Source: Helochares maculicollis (Eukaryota; Arthropoda; Insecta; Coleoptera; Hydrophilidae). Taken from it: a stretch of DNA of 51,812 nucleotides. The stretch is from assembly GCA_033557835.1 (NCBI GenBank), contig JAWQRO010000157.1, positions 1 through 51,812 on the forward strand, in the 5' to 3' direction. The position numbers were made by a program, and so were the translations under genes. The notes beneath the pieces are model-generated. The model had not been told where the DNA came from and ran no database searches. It saw nothing but the letters and a program-made list of their open reading frames with translations. Within the stretch, counting starts at the first letter, position 1. Every line of letters starts with the position of its first letter. This document shows positions 26,181 through 38,543 of this stretch, one piece after another.

Positions 26181-26388
26181 TATAAGTGCTCGAGGAAGTA
26201 AAAGCAAAGTATGTTTCACAATCCAAATGTTTCAAGTTTTCGTTTCTGATTTGTTAAATTGATCGCAGGCTAGGACAAAGGCCTTAGCTTAAAAAAGTCA
26301 ATGTGTTTATCATTTGTTCAAAACTTTAAACCGAAATTAAAAAGTTGTTTGTCATACTAAAGAAAATGTTTTTAAACTATTAGGAATA

Positions 26389-26409
26389 CAAATAAGTTTC
26401 CGCCGTTTT
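26389..26409 (+). repeat. left terminal inverted repeat of mariner A2
   Basis: 21 bp, pairing with 27633-27653 with one mismatch at position 8. Confidence 0.93.
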
Positions 26410-26552
26410 AAGGAAGGTGTCGCGGGGCGCGGCTATCCTTAGAATTTGCAGATGATAACCGGCTTGAAAATTAGTCTGTTCGTTCTAAATTAACATAACC
26501 CTACTATATTAGTGACTCCATGCTAGTAAAATATAATTTTTTTGAGCTGAAA

Positions 26553-27587
26553 ATGTCTAAATTTGAACCAAATAAACGTCATTTGCGGGAACTTCTAATT
26601 TATTTCTTTAATTTAAAAAAATCTGCAGCTGAGGCGCATTGATTGCTCGTAGAAGCATGTATTGAAGCTGCTTTGAGTGAGAGAACGTGTCGTGAGTGGT
26701 TTCAAAAGTTTAAGAACGGTGATTTTGATCTAGAAGACCAAGACCGCAATGGAAGGCCATACATTTACGTAGATGTAGAATTGGAAGAATTATTAGAGGA
26801 AGAGTCATCTTAAACACAAAAGAAAGTTGCTCTCACATTAGAAGTCACTCAGCAAGCAGTCTCACATCGTTTAAAATTATTAGGAATGATTCATAAACAA
26901 GGCAATTGGATTCCATACGAATTCAAGCCAAGAGATATTGAACGCCGATTATGCATGAGTGAAATGCTGCTAACCAGGCACAAAAAAGGCTTTTTACTTC
27001 GAATCGGCACCTGAGATGAGAAATGGATACATTACGACAACCCAAAAAGAAGAAAATCATAGGGGAAACCTGGCCACGCGTCAACATCTATAGCAAAATT
27101 GAATATTCACAGAAAAAAACTTATGCTGTGTATATGGTGGAATCAGCTGGGTGTGGTGTATTACGAGTTGCTTAATCCGAGCGAAACAAACACTGGAACT
27201 CTCTACCGAACACAATTGATGAAATTGAGCCGTGCTGTAAAGGAAAAACGCCCTCAATACTATTCTAGACACGACAAAATAATTCTACTCCATGATAATG
27301 CTCGTCCGCATGTAGCGGTTCCAATAAAAAACTATTTGAAAACACTTGATTGGGAAGTGTTACCCCACCCGCCGTATTCACCAGACATAGCGCCATCCGA
27401 CTTTTATCTGTTCCGGTCAATGGCAAATGCTCTGTCGGAGCAGCGGTTCACAACATAAAAAGATACCAAAAATCGGGTTGATACGTGGATAACCTCAAAA
27501 GATAAGAAGTTCTTCAGATGTGGAATCCGAATGCTGCCTGAGAGATGGGAAAAAGTGGTTGCTAGTGATGGACAATACTTTGAATAA
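26553..27587 (+). pseudogene. mariner transposase pseudogene (copy A2), five stops, no frameshift
   Basis: The ATG at 26553 opens MSKFEPNKRHLREL. The frame then runs 345 codons to a TAA at 27585 after codons for GQYFE, exactly the usual mariner length, with no net indel. Five in-frame stops interrupt it: 26640, 26811, 27012, 27060 and 27456. Recognisable in order are the first helix-turn-helix (SERTCREWFQKFKNGDFD), the second (LEVTQQAVSHRLKLLG), the linker-like GNWIPYEFKPRD, the first aspartate (in DEKWIHYDNPKRRK, just after a stop that replaces the glycine of TGDE), HDNARPHVA, and PHPPYSPDIAPSDFYLF. The second and third aspartates are 34 residues apart (DD34D). The last 119 codons before the fifth stop (27099-27458) are open. 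Confidence 0.95.
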
Positions 27588-27632
27588 ACTTAAACTGTCG
27601 TTCTGTTACAATAAATATTCAATTTTTTATAA

Positions 27633-27653
27633 AAAACGGCGGAAATTTATTTG
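27633..27653 (-). repeat. right terminal inverted repeat of mariner A2
   Basis: Partner of 26389-26409, ending AAACGGCGGAAATTTATTTG before TA. Confidence 0.93.
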
Positions 27654-30600
27654 TACTCGTTATATTAAAAAGAAAAAGGCAAGTGCTAATGAAAAATTGT
27701 TTTGCATTTACGTATAAATGCCACTGTAAAAGTTAAAAAGAGATGCAGTGAAAAAAGAATGCACAATTAATTGTATAAAATTACGAAACCACCTAGGTTT
27801 TCATTAGTTAGTACGCTAAAAGTATTCTTGAAAAAATTAAGTTAATTATTAAAATACATAATTATAGCTAACTGCGTGCTTATTAGTAATTACACACTTG
27901 CAGATTATGAATATTTTTGTATTTACTTACTTTAATATACTGCATTAATAGAAACTTATCATATCCACTGGTATCTTTATTGAATTTACGTTGAGAAAAC
28001 ATGAATAGCGCACAAAAACATAAATCACTGGTGATCGGGTGTTTATTAATTCATTTATTTATAATTTACACAATATTCATTAAAAATATGTCAAATATTC
28101 CATTAAAATTTACTAACTGCAATAGGTATTTAAATGTTTAACGTTGATTTACCTATTGTGCATTTTATTTTCACTTGTATTTCAATTTCGCGCTTCTAAT
28201 AGGTACTACGTTAATAGATGTCCAAATACATGATTAAGCTCTTATGTATTATTGACGTCGTGGATAATGAATTTCAATGATAAATAAATAATAGCACTAT
28301 TTTAGAAAATTCTCAAATTCTCGCATCATTGTATTAAAACTGGTCTATTTTTGTTCAGTGTAGTGCTGCTACTTAAGTTTGTGATAGTATTTGTCAAACT
28401 ACAAATTTAGGTGTACCTTTCGTATTAGTTCCTGTTGGAAATAGCTGTGGCAAAATATGATATTTTTATTATCATTTGTTACATTATTGCTTTATGAAGT
28501 AATAATAAACTTGTCGATTTGTAATATTCAATTTATTTTTGTAATTATTTTCATAAATTTATATATAAAGTCAATTTGCTGGTTATTTCAAAAGCGGTAA
28601 TAAGAGGCTTTATACTTTTCTATAACGCAATTCAAGCGTATTACATATAGTACAAATACTGTTTATTTTATAATAATATACCGCAAACATTTTCCTTCGC
28701 ATTGAAGTTTTGAATGCATTACTCATAAACTCAACTGCTGTTTACCGTTAGAAACATTTGACATCACAATCTTTATAAATAATAAATTATTTTCTTAAAG
28801 AGTATCATTGCAAAACACTCTTTAACCCTCCCTAGTATCGTGTCGCTGTCTACTTTTAAAGCCTACGACTCTTCGCGCTCCTCGCACCCTTCAGCCTGTG
28901 CGCCCTTTATCCCCCCGCAATAAAATAAAGCCGCCCATCGCCTTCAAGAATTTTGTACGAAGTAGGAAGAATGAAATCTATATATCCAGGGCGAGATGAA
29001 TGCCTGTAACTCTGTCCCGAAACAATTGGGCTTACAACGTTACAGAGCTCCCTAGAATCTTAGATGTACACGGTGACAAAGAGCGCCTATGCTTTTCCTT
29101 ACGCCAACACGAGTCTCACGTCTCACCAGGGTTGCCCATTATTTTTCGAACATAACTAGCATGGAATACCAAATTGAATTGGAAGAGCTGCCAAAACTTC
29201 CTTTTTCATATAAAAATTGTATATCGACAACGTGGGATAACCGTTCGTTAAATAAACCAAATTCATTTTCTATTATTCGCTTTACTGGGCCAGCGCGTTG
29301 TGTGCGTTACAGGTTTCTTTAATTTTAATAGCTGTCATATTTCAACGTCATTCAACCATTCTTACATCTCTAAGATCCCATGCATTGTTAAATCCATCAA
29401 ACCAATGCTGTCTTTTTTGTGTGAGAGCCGATATCCACTTATAATGAAAATTATAATTTCTTCTTTAGACATCCCTGGGAGCGCCTCGGCGAAGGAGCTC
29501 ATACATAATTCATATCGCCACACGGTTTTTTAAAGGGGTAGTAAATAAACAAAAAATTCTCGTACCAGCCACTTCCCTAGAGCGGGTCCATGTCCGACCA
29601 TTATATCATCTTTTATAAGGAAGTTGTGTCCTCCCCGTTTCAGTGAATTAATATCGAGAAATTAATGTCGACGCAATGCCTTCGAACAAAGACGCCATCT
29701 GGCCGTAATGCGATTGAGATACTCGAACAAATGAACCGTCGCCGTAGTCGTCGCATCGACGCTAAACCACATATTTTCCTCGAAATACATCGTCGGAGAT
29801 TGAATGGTAAATAATAAAAGCGCGATTTTTCTTTCCTTTGCGGACGGCCTACATTTATATCAGAGGGAGGCAATGAATTGTTTGTAATAGAATCGTCGTT
29901 TTTGCTTTACAAGAAATTAAGATATTAATCGATTGCTTTGATTAATTAAAATGTCATTTTATTTCATAATTAAATGGGCAAAACAATTCAATTTCATTTT
30001 TATTCACGGCACTGCGATGCTGAAGAAATTCAATGAAGAGGACTGCATTGTTAACGTACGTCCAATACAGCATCGGTTTTCACTCACATTACTTCTATTT
30101 AGCTATGAAATGAAAGAAATCAGGATTGTAATAGATTTTGCAATAAATCGGCATCACTCGACTTCCGGCATTGGTTTCTCCGGCTTCATTTGGCTGCCAT
30201 CGTCAGTTCAAACACACCTAAAAAGCAATGTAAGTAAACTTTTTCTCACTCCCTATATGAATGTACGCTATTGATTACAATTCACATAGCTTTTATAAAA
30301 GCCCCCAACATTGATTGAGCACTTGTGGCCTCTCTCGAAGCATAAATCCGTCTCTGTTGGTGGAATATAGTAGATAATGACTGACTCTCATGCCAGCTCC
30401 CAAATAAAGAAACCTTGTTTCCTAGGTCTGCTGATTCGTATCAGGTTCTCTTAAATTACTTGTAAGATTTGTTTACGAGTTGCGTGTGCTGACTATTTAC
30501 ATTCCTTAGGCGTCGTGGGCATTCGAGAAATCTTGAAAAAGAAACGAATAGAACTCGGCCGAATGAATAATAAGCACAAACGTTTGCTTTGTAAAGCCAT

Positions 30601-33299
30601 CGTAAAGTTATTTTTAATGGGCTTCAACAATGACAATAAATTTTAAAAGTAAAGTTTAAGCAGCAAATAAGCCTCGCCCACGTCTTTCTTTTTAATTTTT
30701 CTTTTTTACATCAAGTTTTTTGCCGGGTCCTTACCCCAATCTGATTGTGGAGCAGGGATTTGATGCAATATTTTTTATACAAGTTGAACCAATAAAAAAT
30801 ATTCGGAACTTTGCTCATTATAAATTTGTTTCGGGGCCTTGGGGGAAAGAGGGTATCATTCCCCTTGACAAATATTTTCTTAGTTCATATAAATAAGAAA
30901 AGTGAAATTCCTTTAAATATTGCCTTTCCCTTCAAGTTTTTAAGGAGCTTCTTGCATTTTCTCCTTATTTATTAACTTATGTCTGGTTAATAAGATGTTT
31001 GCTTCCCTTCCTTAATTTTCATTGCTATACTTGTTTTTGCGTTGGTAAGGCAAACATAGGACCGTAATTGGAAAACGTTTCAGCCACTTCCTCCAGGGTA
31101 ATATTTTTTGGATTTGCAAGTTTCCAATGTTCCAATTTTCCTGCAGATTTTATGGTTGGAAGTTATTCAGTGAGCATTTATTCATTTTAAGTGTAATTCT
31201 CAATTCGAATTTAATGTTTCGAAATACGCTCGACTCGGTTCTCTGGCTCAAATCGACTCTAGGCTGTTTTGCTAATGGAGTGCAGTGGAGCACAGCTTTA
31301 CCAAAGAATGAGCAAAAACATAGGGATTGTAAGTTTATCGACGCGGACGCTGTATTCTATACAAAGACATTATACACAGGTCATTAGAAATATAACATAG
31401 ATGTCGGTGAGGCTTGGGCGAAATGTGTAAGTAGGAAAAAGCGGTCGTTTAGTTGGTAGGCCTGTTAAACGGAGTGGAACATCGAACGTCGGCGCCAGAT
31501 GCCCGACCGCTTCTATCTTCGCCCATCCTAACTGTATTGTACAAAATTGACCTCTCACCGAGGTATACAAACTAACTATGTACGATCGCAATAGAAAGTT
31601 GGCGGACAGGTCCGTATTAACACACCTCTTTTGATTGTGTCTTTGTTTGTTTGCGCGTTCATCGCGGTGAAATATTGATGGAAGAGTCAAAGTTTAATTT
31701 ACTTTCAAAGTGGAAGTTTCCAATTGTACTCTTGGACACCTACGCTTCGTTGTGTTGGTTCTGCCTACAAAATGCTTTAATTGTGTTTAAACAATCGTTG
31801 TTCGCTTTGCTGTCCGTTTTGCTTGAGCGCAATTTGCTTGTTCCTACGTTAAACTTTCAAGTGGAAATTTGCGTTTTTCCTTTTGAAAATTTTCATTGTT
31901 CGTAAAATTCTTGCGTGAAATATTTGATGTATTTTCATCCAATAGTATATCGGGCCAAGTGTCAGTATATCTATAATGATGGAAGATCGCTGCTGGATAC
32001 TTGATGCTCGATTAGCATAAGCGTAACTTACAGTTTGTTATCGTTGAAGTGGTGAGGATAGCAGCCAGCAGCTACTCGAGTACTTGCGATAAATGTACAT
32101 GCGGACTCCTAAGTTTGTTTCAGTAGGAAGCATCCAGCCTTGACCCGACAGGGTCGCTGTCTTTCATGTTCATGATCTTATGCCTTGTCTACACTAGAAG
32201 GAAGCAATTGGCGCCTATGCATTGGTTCTGACATATTCGTGGGCCTTAAAAACTTTTTTATAAAAACTAATTATTGCTTCGTGTTCATCCTAAATAAGGA
32301 TATTCGAATTCATAAGTATATTTCTAGCGAATATAATTTATAAAACAAGATCATCTGCAAAAAACGTCAGGCAAAATCATAAACCGATTGTGCTAATCCA
32401 GCAAAAGGTAAACATTAAAACTGAATTGTAAAGTAATATCAGTACCAACAATCGATGAAACTTGCTTAAATACCTTTCTAAAAGGTTACCAGTGATAATG
32501 GCAGAGCTGCTCATAAATGACGATAGACTGTCTATTGTGTTTTCAGAAGACCATAAGATCTGAACGAGTTGCTATCCTGAATTTTAGTTTCCTAGCCTCA
32601 TGACAACGAAAAAGTTTTCGCCCAAACTTTAAACCTTCATTTATTTATTGAAGGATCCTAGCATGGCATCGAAGAGACAGTAAGGGTTTGTTGGTTGTTC
32701 ATCATAGGAAAACGTTTATCCTTTAGGAAGAAAGATGAAAAACTTAGATCTCACAAGAATACGCTAGGAAAGCAGTAGCTGCAAGCTACTATTTATTCTG
32801 TCCTAATTAGGGGCGGGATCGGGAATTTGAAATTTCTATTTGAATGAAACCGCTATCTCTCTCTTAGTTTGGGTAGTAAATGGTTATTAGTTAATTCAGC
32901 CCCATATGCCTATAAATTATTTATCAGAAATGCAAAATTTAGCAGCATAAAGGCTGGAAGGTGAGTTTGCTTTATATTTGCTACTAAATTAATATTAATA
33001 TGATTGTTTGCATAATCAATTATGATTATATTATAATTAATATTTATTATTAATTATTTATGTTAGCGGAAAATGATCGAAACAAAGTTCATTTATCATT
33101 ACTAGTGTAGTAGTAGTAGTGCCATAAAATAACTGGGTCAAGCATATGATTTTTTAATATTTTTGACAATGAAAACTGTCTGTTTTGGATATTTCTGCAA
33201 ATAATCTGTCAGTTGTTTTTCACACTTTAATTCAAAGTTATCGATTATATATATCTCACCGTTAGAAAACAAACTATTTTGTTTGAAATATTCGCATTT
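27654..33299. other. 5.6 kb of non-coding DNA
   Basis: No protein family, RNA gene or transposon is recognised. A somewhat GC-richer block at 28850-29600 holds two adjoining 77-codon plus-strand frames (29089-29322 and 29300-29533) with no motif I know. A 106-codon minus-strand frame at 31370-31690 is also unrecognised. None has splice sites or a context that would support a gene call. Confidence 0.5.
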
Positions 33300-36200
33300 A
33301 CACCATAAAAAGTTAAAAACCTAACTCGATGACAAACAAAAAAAGAGGAATAAATAGCAGAGAATCTATAAATAACTATAACGAAATTAAATTAGAAGAA
33401 ATAAACACGTTTTCAAATAATATTAACAAAGAAAATCAACACTTGATAAAAGAATAACTTAAAGTTGTCGTTACAATGCTAATAAAAACGCATATAAGTA
33501 ATAAATTAGCACGATTTAAACTGAATGAAGCCACCAAAATCAATCTTACAACAAAGAACAGTAAACAACTTAATGATAAATAGTATAAATGAAGATACCA
33601 ACATCAACATTGCAGAAAAATTCTAAACCACTAGGAGTTTACTTTTTGCTAAAAATTATTTAAAAAATCGACGATTTTGATCTACAGTTAGTTCTAGCAC
33701 CTACAAACTATCAACGTGTAGTCTTATTATGTCCAAGGCTCGAAATAAATAAGACCATTCACTACTAAATTCTTTGGATTCTACAGAAAAATATGAAAAT
33801 AAAACAATACATTTATAGTGTAAAATTATATATTTAGGCGCCGCCTCTTTCTACACAAACATCCCTATAAATTTAATAATGGATACAATTACAAAAATAA
33901 ATATTGGGATAAAATAAAAAATATAGACTTTAACAAAAAAGAATTGAATGGAGTTCAACTCTACATATTTTATAGCTAAAACACGTACTACTCAATTTTC
34001 TTGCTTTAAATGTGTACATGATCTCATTTCTACATATTTTCTTGCTAATACCAACGAATTATTAAGCACAATACTAATTTCTTCCCCATATTACCCTTCA
34101 AATTAATACTTTGCCTATCGTCTCAGTATTTTTTTGTCTTTTGGTTAAAAACCCATGTTTCGTATTCATCTAATAAAATCGGCCTTATTGCGGTTTCGTA
34201 TAGTCTAAATTTAGAGATGTTTTGCCCTTTCTAGATTCATGATATTCGCAATTCTATTGGCTTTACTCAGTCTCCCATCAATTGTCTTTTTTTCCTCGCA
34301 TCTGTTTGTTATCAAAGCGCCCAAATACACACATTGGTTCACGTTCTAAAAATTTTTCTCTCTTTTGCATCTTTTTTGATTCTTCTCATCTTCATGATCT
34401 TGTTTTTCATTGCATTTACAACCCTCACTGCCATGCCTCTTCTATCAATCTCTGTGTTGTCTTTGATTTCCTCTTTATTTTTGGCTATAACTGCTCCGCA
34501 TATACTACAATCTGGTGACTCTTATACAATATGTTTCTGTCTTTGTTGAGTTTGTTGCTCCTTACTCTCTTTTCCAGCATCATATTAAAAAGTACTGTTG
34601 AGAACAGATCCCCTTGTTCCTTTCACTGCAAAGTTATTTCCTCCCTTTAGTTCTTACGTTGTCTTCTCTATTGTCATTATAATCAATCTGCAATTTTGCA
34701 GGTATTTTGAACATCTACGTCTCCTCTATCACTTTACCACTCTTTAACGATACGTAAGCCTTCTTAAAATCGGTAGATAGCAATGCAGCCAGTATATTGC
34801 ATGCATAACATGTTATCCATACCACTTTCTTTATAAACAACTGGTCCTTTGTCCCTTTACTTTTCCAGGACACTGCTTGACACTCTTATCAATTGTTCAA
34901 TCATCCATTAAACCATCGGCCAAAAACTATAAAAACTAAAATATGAAGAAGTCTACAAAGTTTTCATGAACAATAATTAAGCAATTTACCACCTAAAAAT
35001 AAAACTAAATTTGTGCTAGGAAGGACTACTAAATCTCTATTAGAAAAATAAAAAACTAGTTAACCAAAAATATTTATCACCTTCATTAAATAATTTAACA
35101 TCGTACATTCAAAACAGAAATCAAACAATTTGGTACAATACTAACCGTTAGTACGACAAAAAATCTTGTTATTCACAAATACAAGAAACAAAAGAACAAC
35201 AACATCATGTATGAAACAAATTGAAATGAATACAACGACTACGTATATATGTGTTAATCAGTATAAAACTGGCAACAATAGTAAATCAATTAGCACACTA
35301 TTGGCCAAACAAGCAAACGAACACAAATATAATTTTTGCTAGAGAGTTTCGAAAATTAAAAACAATCCAAGAAAATGTTTTCCATTGCATACGTCACATA
35401 AAAATTGAAGTAAATACTTGCAATAGCTAAAACCTTCTACCTTCATCCTATCTAAATGTCACTAATATATAATAACTTCATTTCTCGGAAATAAAAAGTT
35501 ATGTATGTGTCATGCATTTACAGCAGCACTGTGAAGAAGGAACTAAATCTATATAAGTTAGTAAACAATATGTTTAAAAGAATGCCACTGATTACATTAG
35601 TAATTTTCAATCTGAGGGTTTACATATTATATTTGAAATTAATTTGGTTGGAACATAAATAGATGTATTAGAAAAGGAAATAAAGCACAAAATCAGAAAA
35701 AAAGTTAGAGAAGTATGACGTCGCAGTAACTCATGCCATGTACGAAAAACTAGTCGCAAGTATCATCTCATTAAAGTATAAAAATCAACTTAGTTGATTT
35801 AAAACAGAAATCTTAGATACAATCGTCACATGGGACAAAAATTGATTTTGATTCTATCCTATTTTGTTGTAAAACAATGCACTGAAACTCAAGACAGCCA
35901 TTCATGTTCGTGAGGAGACTGTCATCATCAAAAAATTCTATTGAAATTCAATCAATACGCCTATATCCAGCCAAATCAGCTAAACTCCCTCTATCTATAA
36001 TATTATAAACACAATAATTTGTTGACAGACAGTTGAAGGACGTGCAGTTATGTAAATATTTAAACAATTACACACATCTTACCGATATGTTAAACAAAGT
36101 TAAACTGTGTTTATTACATGTCATAAACCCATTGTTTGCATAAATGTAGATAATGATGCCAGTATACGTCGACTTATCGCTGGTATTGTATATAACGATT

Positions 36201-36400
36201 CACTAGAGGATTAATATTTATAAATTTACTAAAAAAATGGATCTGCATTAAAAACAACGCAACGAAATTGAAATTTCAAAATTTCTAACAAAGGTTTATC
36301 AATGATTATTTACTTAAACAAAATGAAATTATTAAATAAATTTTGCATGTGCACCAAGAACGTCTCATTACATAGCTAATTTCAAGGAACATCGTAATAC
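33300..36400 (+). other. A-rich, decayed retroelement-like tract
   Basis: The plus strand is strongly A-rich, with many short lysine/asparagine-rich frames (for example from the ATG near 33329) broken by stops. Such strand bias is common in the sense strand of old LTR-type retroelements, but no reverse transcriptase, integrase, protease or long terminal repeat is recognisable on the plus strand. The minus-strand LINE fragment at about 34.1-34.9 kb interrupts the composition. The interpretation is inference only. Confidence 0.3.
34085..34905 (-). mobile_element. LINE (non-LTR retrotransposon) reverse transcriptase remnant
   Basis: Read on the minus strand, three conserved reverse transcriptase segments appear in the expected order across shifting frames. 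The first is STDFKKAY (34751-34780), matching the FIDFKKAYD-type palm motif. The second is FNMMLEKRVRS, then ILYKSHQIVVYAE around 34490-34600, where the catalytic YADD box is damaged to YAE. The third is TAIRPILLDEYETWVF (about 34148-34203), matching the IRPxLxYGxETW signature after the palm. Many frameshifts and stops lie between. The clade cannot be fixed; the last motif suggests RTE or a related clade. No endonuclease domain or 3' tail was found. Boundaries are approximate. Confidence 0.75.
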
Positions 36401-38240
36401 ATTTCGTGCACACCTATTAAAACCGAATAATTTATTTCCGAGTACAAGTAAAAATAGGTAACAATACCTAGTTCTTCGTAATTCTAAATAATTTCCAGTG
36501 AGTAGGGAACGAAACTTACAGCATGTTATTAAACAAATCGATACATCAAGTCTGATAGTTTAATTAAAAATCAAAAGCGTTGCAAAATTCTTAGAAATTC
36601 TGCTGTGTGCTGCAAAATATCAGGCCATAGACATGCAAATTGGATCTAGTAATTCGCTTTATTTAATAATACCGCCATTATGCCGTGTAAATAGCATAAA
36701 TTATATTAACGCACGCATAAATGCATACCAGGATATATATGAATAACTGAAGAGCCTTAATTACCTCAGATGATAATGGGCAATTTATATATCTGCGAAT
36801 TCCGCATTGACAATTCCGTGTATAAAAAAAGACAATTATATCTAATTGCTTTGCTTACAATACTATGCATACCTATCAGTGTATTATTATGCACCGCACT
36901 ATTGTCGGATAATTGAAAAAGTGCATTCTATGCAAATAAAATTACTTAGTGTATTTGTCTTACTTCCGTACACGTTTTGCTAATAGCGTTTATCGTAGGG
37001 AATAAGCAGTACAGAAAGGTGTTTGTAGTTTGAGGGGAAATTCTGCATTTATCTTCACCGTATACCCATCTTAGAAACTCATTGTATAGTTGGGTTATCT
37101 TTCTCAGAGCTGTACCTCCTTGCCATTACCAGAATTTTGTTTTGTGCTATCATTATATTTTTATAAAGTATATCTTAGTTTGCATTTATTGGAATTTGAC
37201 ATTACATTCAACCAAAAATTAATCGTTCAACGAAGTCTAAATAAATCCCACAAGCAACGTCACTTCATTTGGTCTTGATTAGCAACAGCAAAACGAGTGT
37301 ACGCCAGTGTGGACCAATGATATTAAAAAGAGGTGAAAAGGTTTTAGATAAGAAATAGAAAAGTCAGAAGATCATACTTTATGGTAATTTTTTGGTAATT
37401 GGTGTCAACTCACGGGCTGTACGTCTTTATGGCTTGTCCTATGTGTTTCTTGAGCAATGATCAACTGAATAAACATTAATTATTTTGTACGGATTTACTG
37501 CCAACAACAGAGTATCCAACAAAAAACACGTCTGCTATTTTCCGTACAATTTGATGGTACACCTTGAGAAAATTGAATTGCGATATAATTGCTTCCAGAT
37601 ATTTCCAAGATAGAATTACTGTAGCGTTACGAATTTTCTTCCATAGGAACGAGCGCACAGTTATTGTTAAAAATTTTATAAAGCAACTATCAAAGAGGAA
37701 TTTTACGGCATGCTTCATATTGCACGATAAATGCAAGGATTAAATTTCATCCAGCTATTGGTAAATTTTCAATAACATAAAAGTTAACCATTCAACGTAT
37801 TTTTATTGAAATTTCGCAATATATTTTTCACGGGATATTCCAATATTCGAAATTTACTTTTATTTTTACATTTGCAGCTGGCTGGCATCGCAACTTTGAC
37901 AAAGAAACGATCCAAACAATAAATACAATCAGCTTGTAATAAGAGATCCTTCATATTAATGGTTTTATAATATGTACTAAGCCTTTGAAATACAACCGAA
38001 AGTTTTGCCAAGATGAAATAATCATCCACGAATACAATGCAAACTCCGCTTTTATCTGCGTCTTTTTAGGGAAAAACTCTCGTTAAACTAATTCATAGCG
38101 CCTGACTAGTGAATTATTTCAGACTTAGCAAGTAATAAACGGGCACAAATTCATCGCAAGCCTCGCGAGCTTCATTATTTTAGCCATAATTTTAATTAAC
38201 CTAGCATGACTAGCTCTGGTGTTATTGCAGTTATAGAAAC

Positions 38241-38272
38241 TCATTGGGCTTTTTTTTTAATTTCAGGTAACT
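38241..38272 (+). promoter_or_regulatory. candidate recursive splice site 3 (CAG|GTAACT)
   Basis: CTCAT (a branch-point-like motif) lies about 24 nt before CTTTTTTTTTAATTTCAG, which ends at 38266. GTAACT follows directly at 38267. The acceptor half is strong; the donor half is weaker because position +5 is C rather than G. Same strand as the sites near 6647 and 20815. Confidence 0.35.
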
Positions 38273-38321
38273 ACTGAGCACTATTATTCTCAGCTGTGTG
38301 GGTGGTCTTAATATGCGGAAG
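38267..38321 (+). other. candidate RS-exon 3 (55 nt)
   Basis: Runs from the GT of candidate site 3 to a good donor, GAAG|GTAAGG, at 38322. All three frames contain a stop, so it is not a coding exon as it stands. An RS-exon or a non-coding exon remains possible. Confidence 0.25.
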
Positions 38322-38535
38322 GTAAGGTAGTTATGATCGATTATTTCCTGCGGGAGTGAATAAATGTCTGTGTACTGCGTCGAGCGAGTCAGGTGCCTAT
38401 TAATAGTGTTTCAACGATTAAAGCGCACCTTGACTCTGTGAAATATACTAAATTTTGGAATGGCTGTGCAAGCAGACGTGCTTTATTACATCTGGGAAAG
38501 TTTCTGCCATATTTACCCTCGCCTCGGTTGCAGAA

Positions 38536-38543
38536 TGACGTCA
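38536..38543. promoter_or_regulatory. CRE-type palindrome TGACGTCA
   Basis: A perfect eight-base match to the CREB/ATF-type site within a GC-richer non-coding block. Isolated eight-base matches are common, so function is speculative. Confidence 0.2.

Larger units (their letters stand above)
26389..27653 (+). mobile_element. mariner element A2 (full length, 1265 bp)
   Basis: A complete mariner by structure: 21 bp terminal repeats (CAAATAAGTTTCCGCCGTTT on the left, one mismatch on the right), TA on both sides (26387-26388 and 27654-27655), and a single transposase gene between them. Same family as A1. It makes a useful reference copy for the window because the reading frame has kept its length. 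Confidence 0.95.

Noticed and set aside
29089..29533. Two adjoining 77-codon plus-strand frames as a split gene
   Set aside because: No recognisable domain, no convincing splice sites and no codon pattern that separates them from chance.
32143..32157. Short hairpin GACCC GACA GGGTC as a structured RNA
   Set aside because: A five-base stem without extended pairing is not evidence for a microRNA or other RNA gene.
34682..34698. TTTTGCAG|GTATTT junction
   Set aside because: It lies inside the LINE remnant, so it is explained as decayed coding sequence, and the tract is short.
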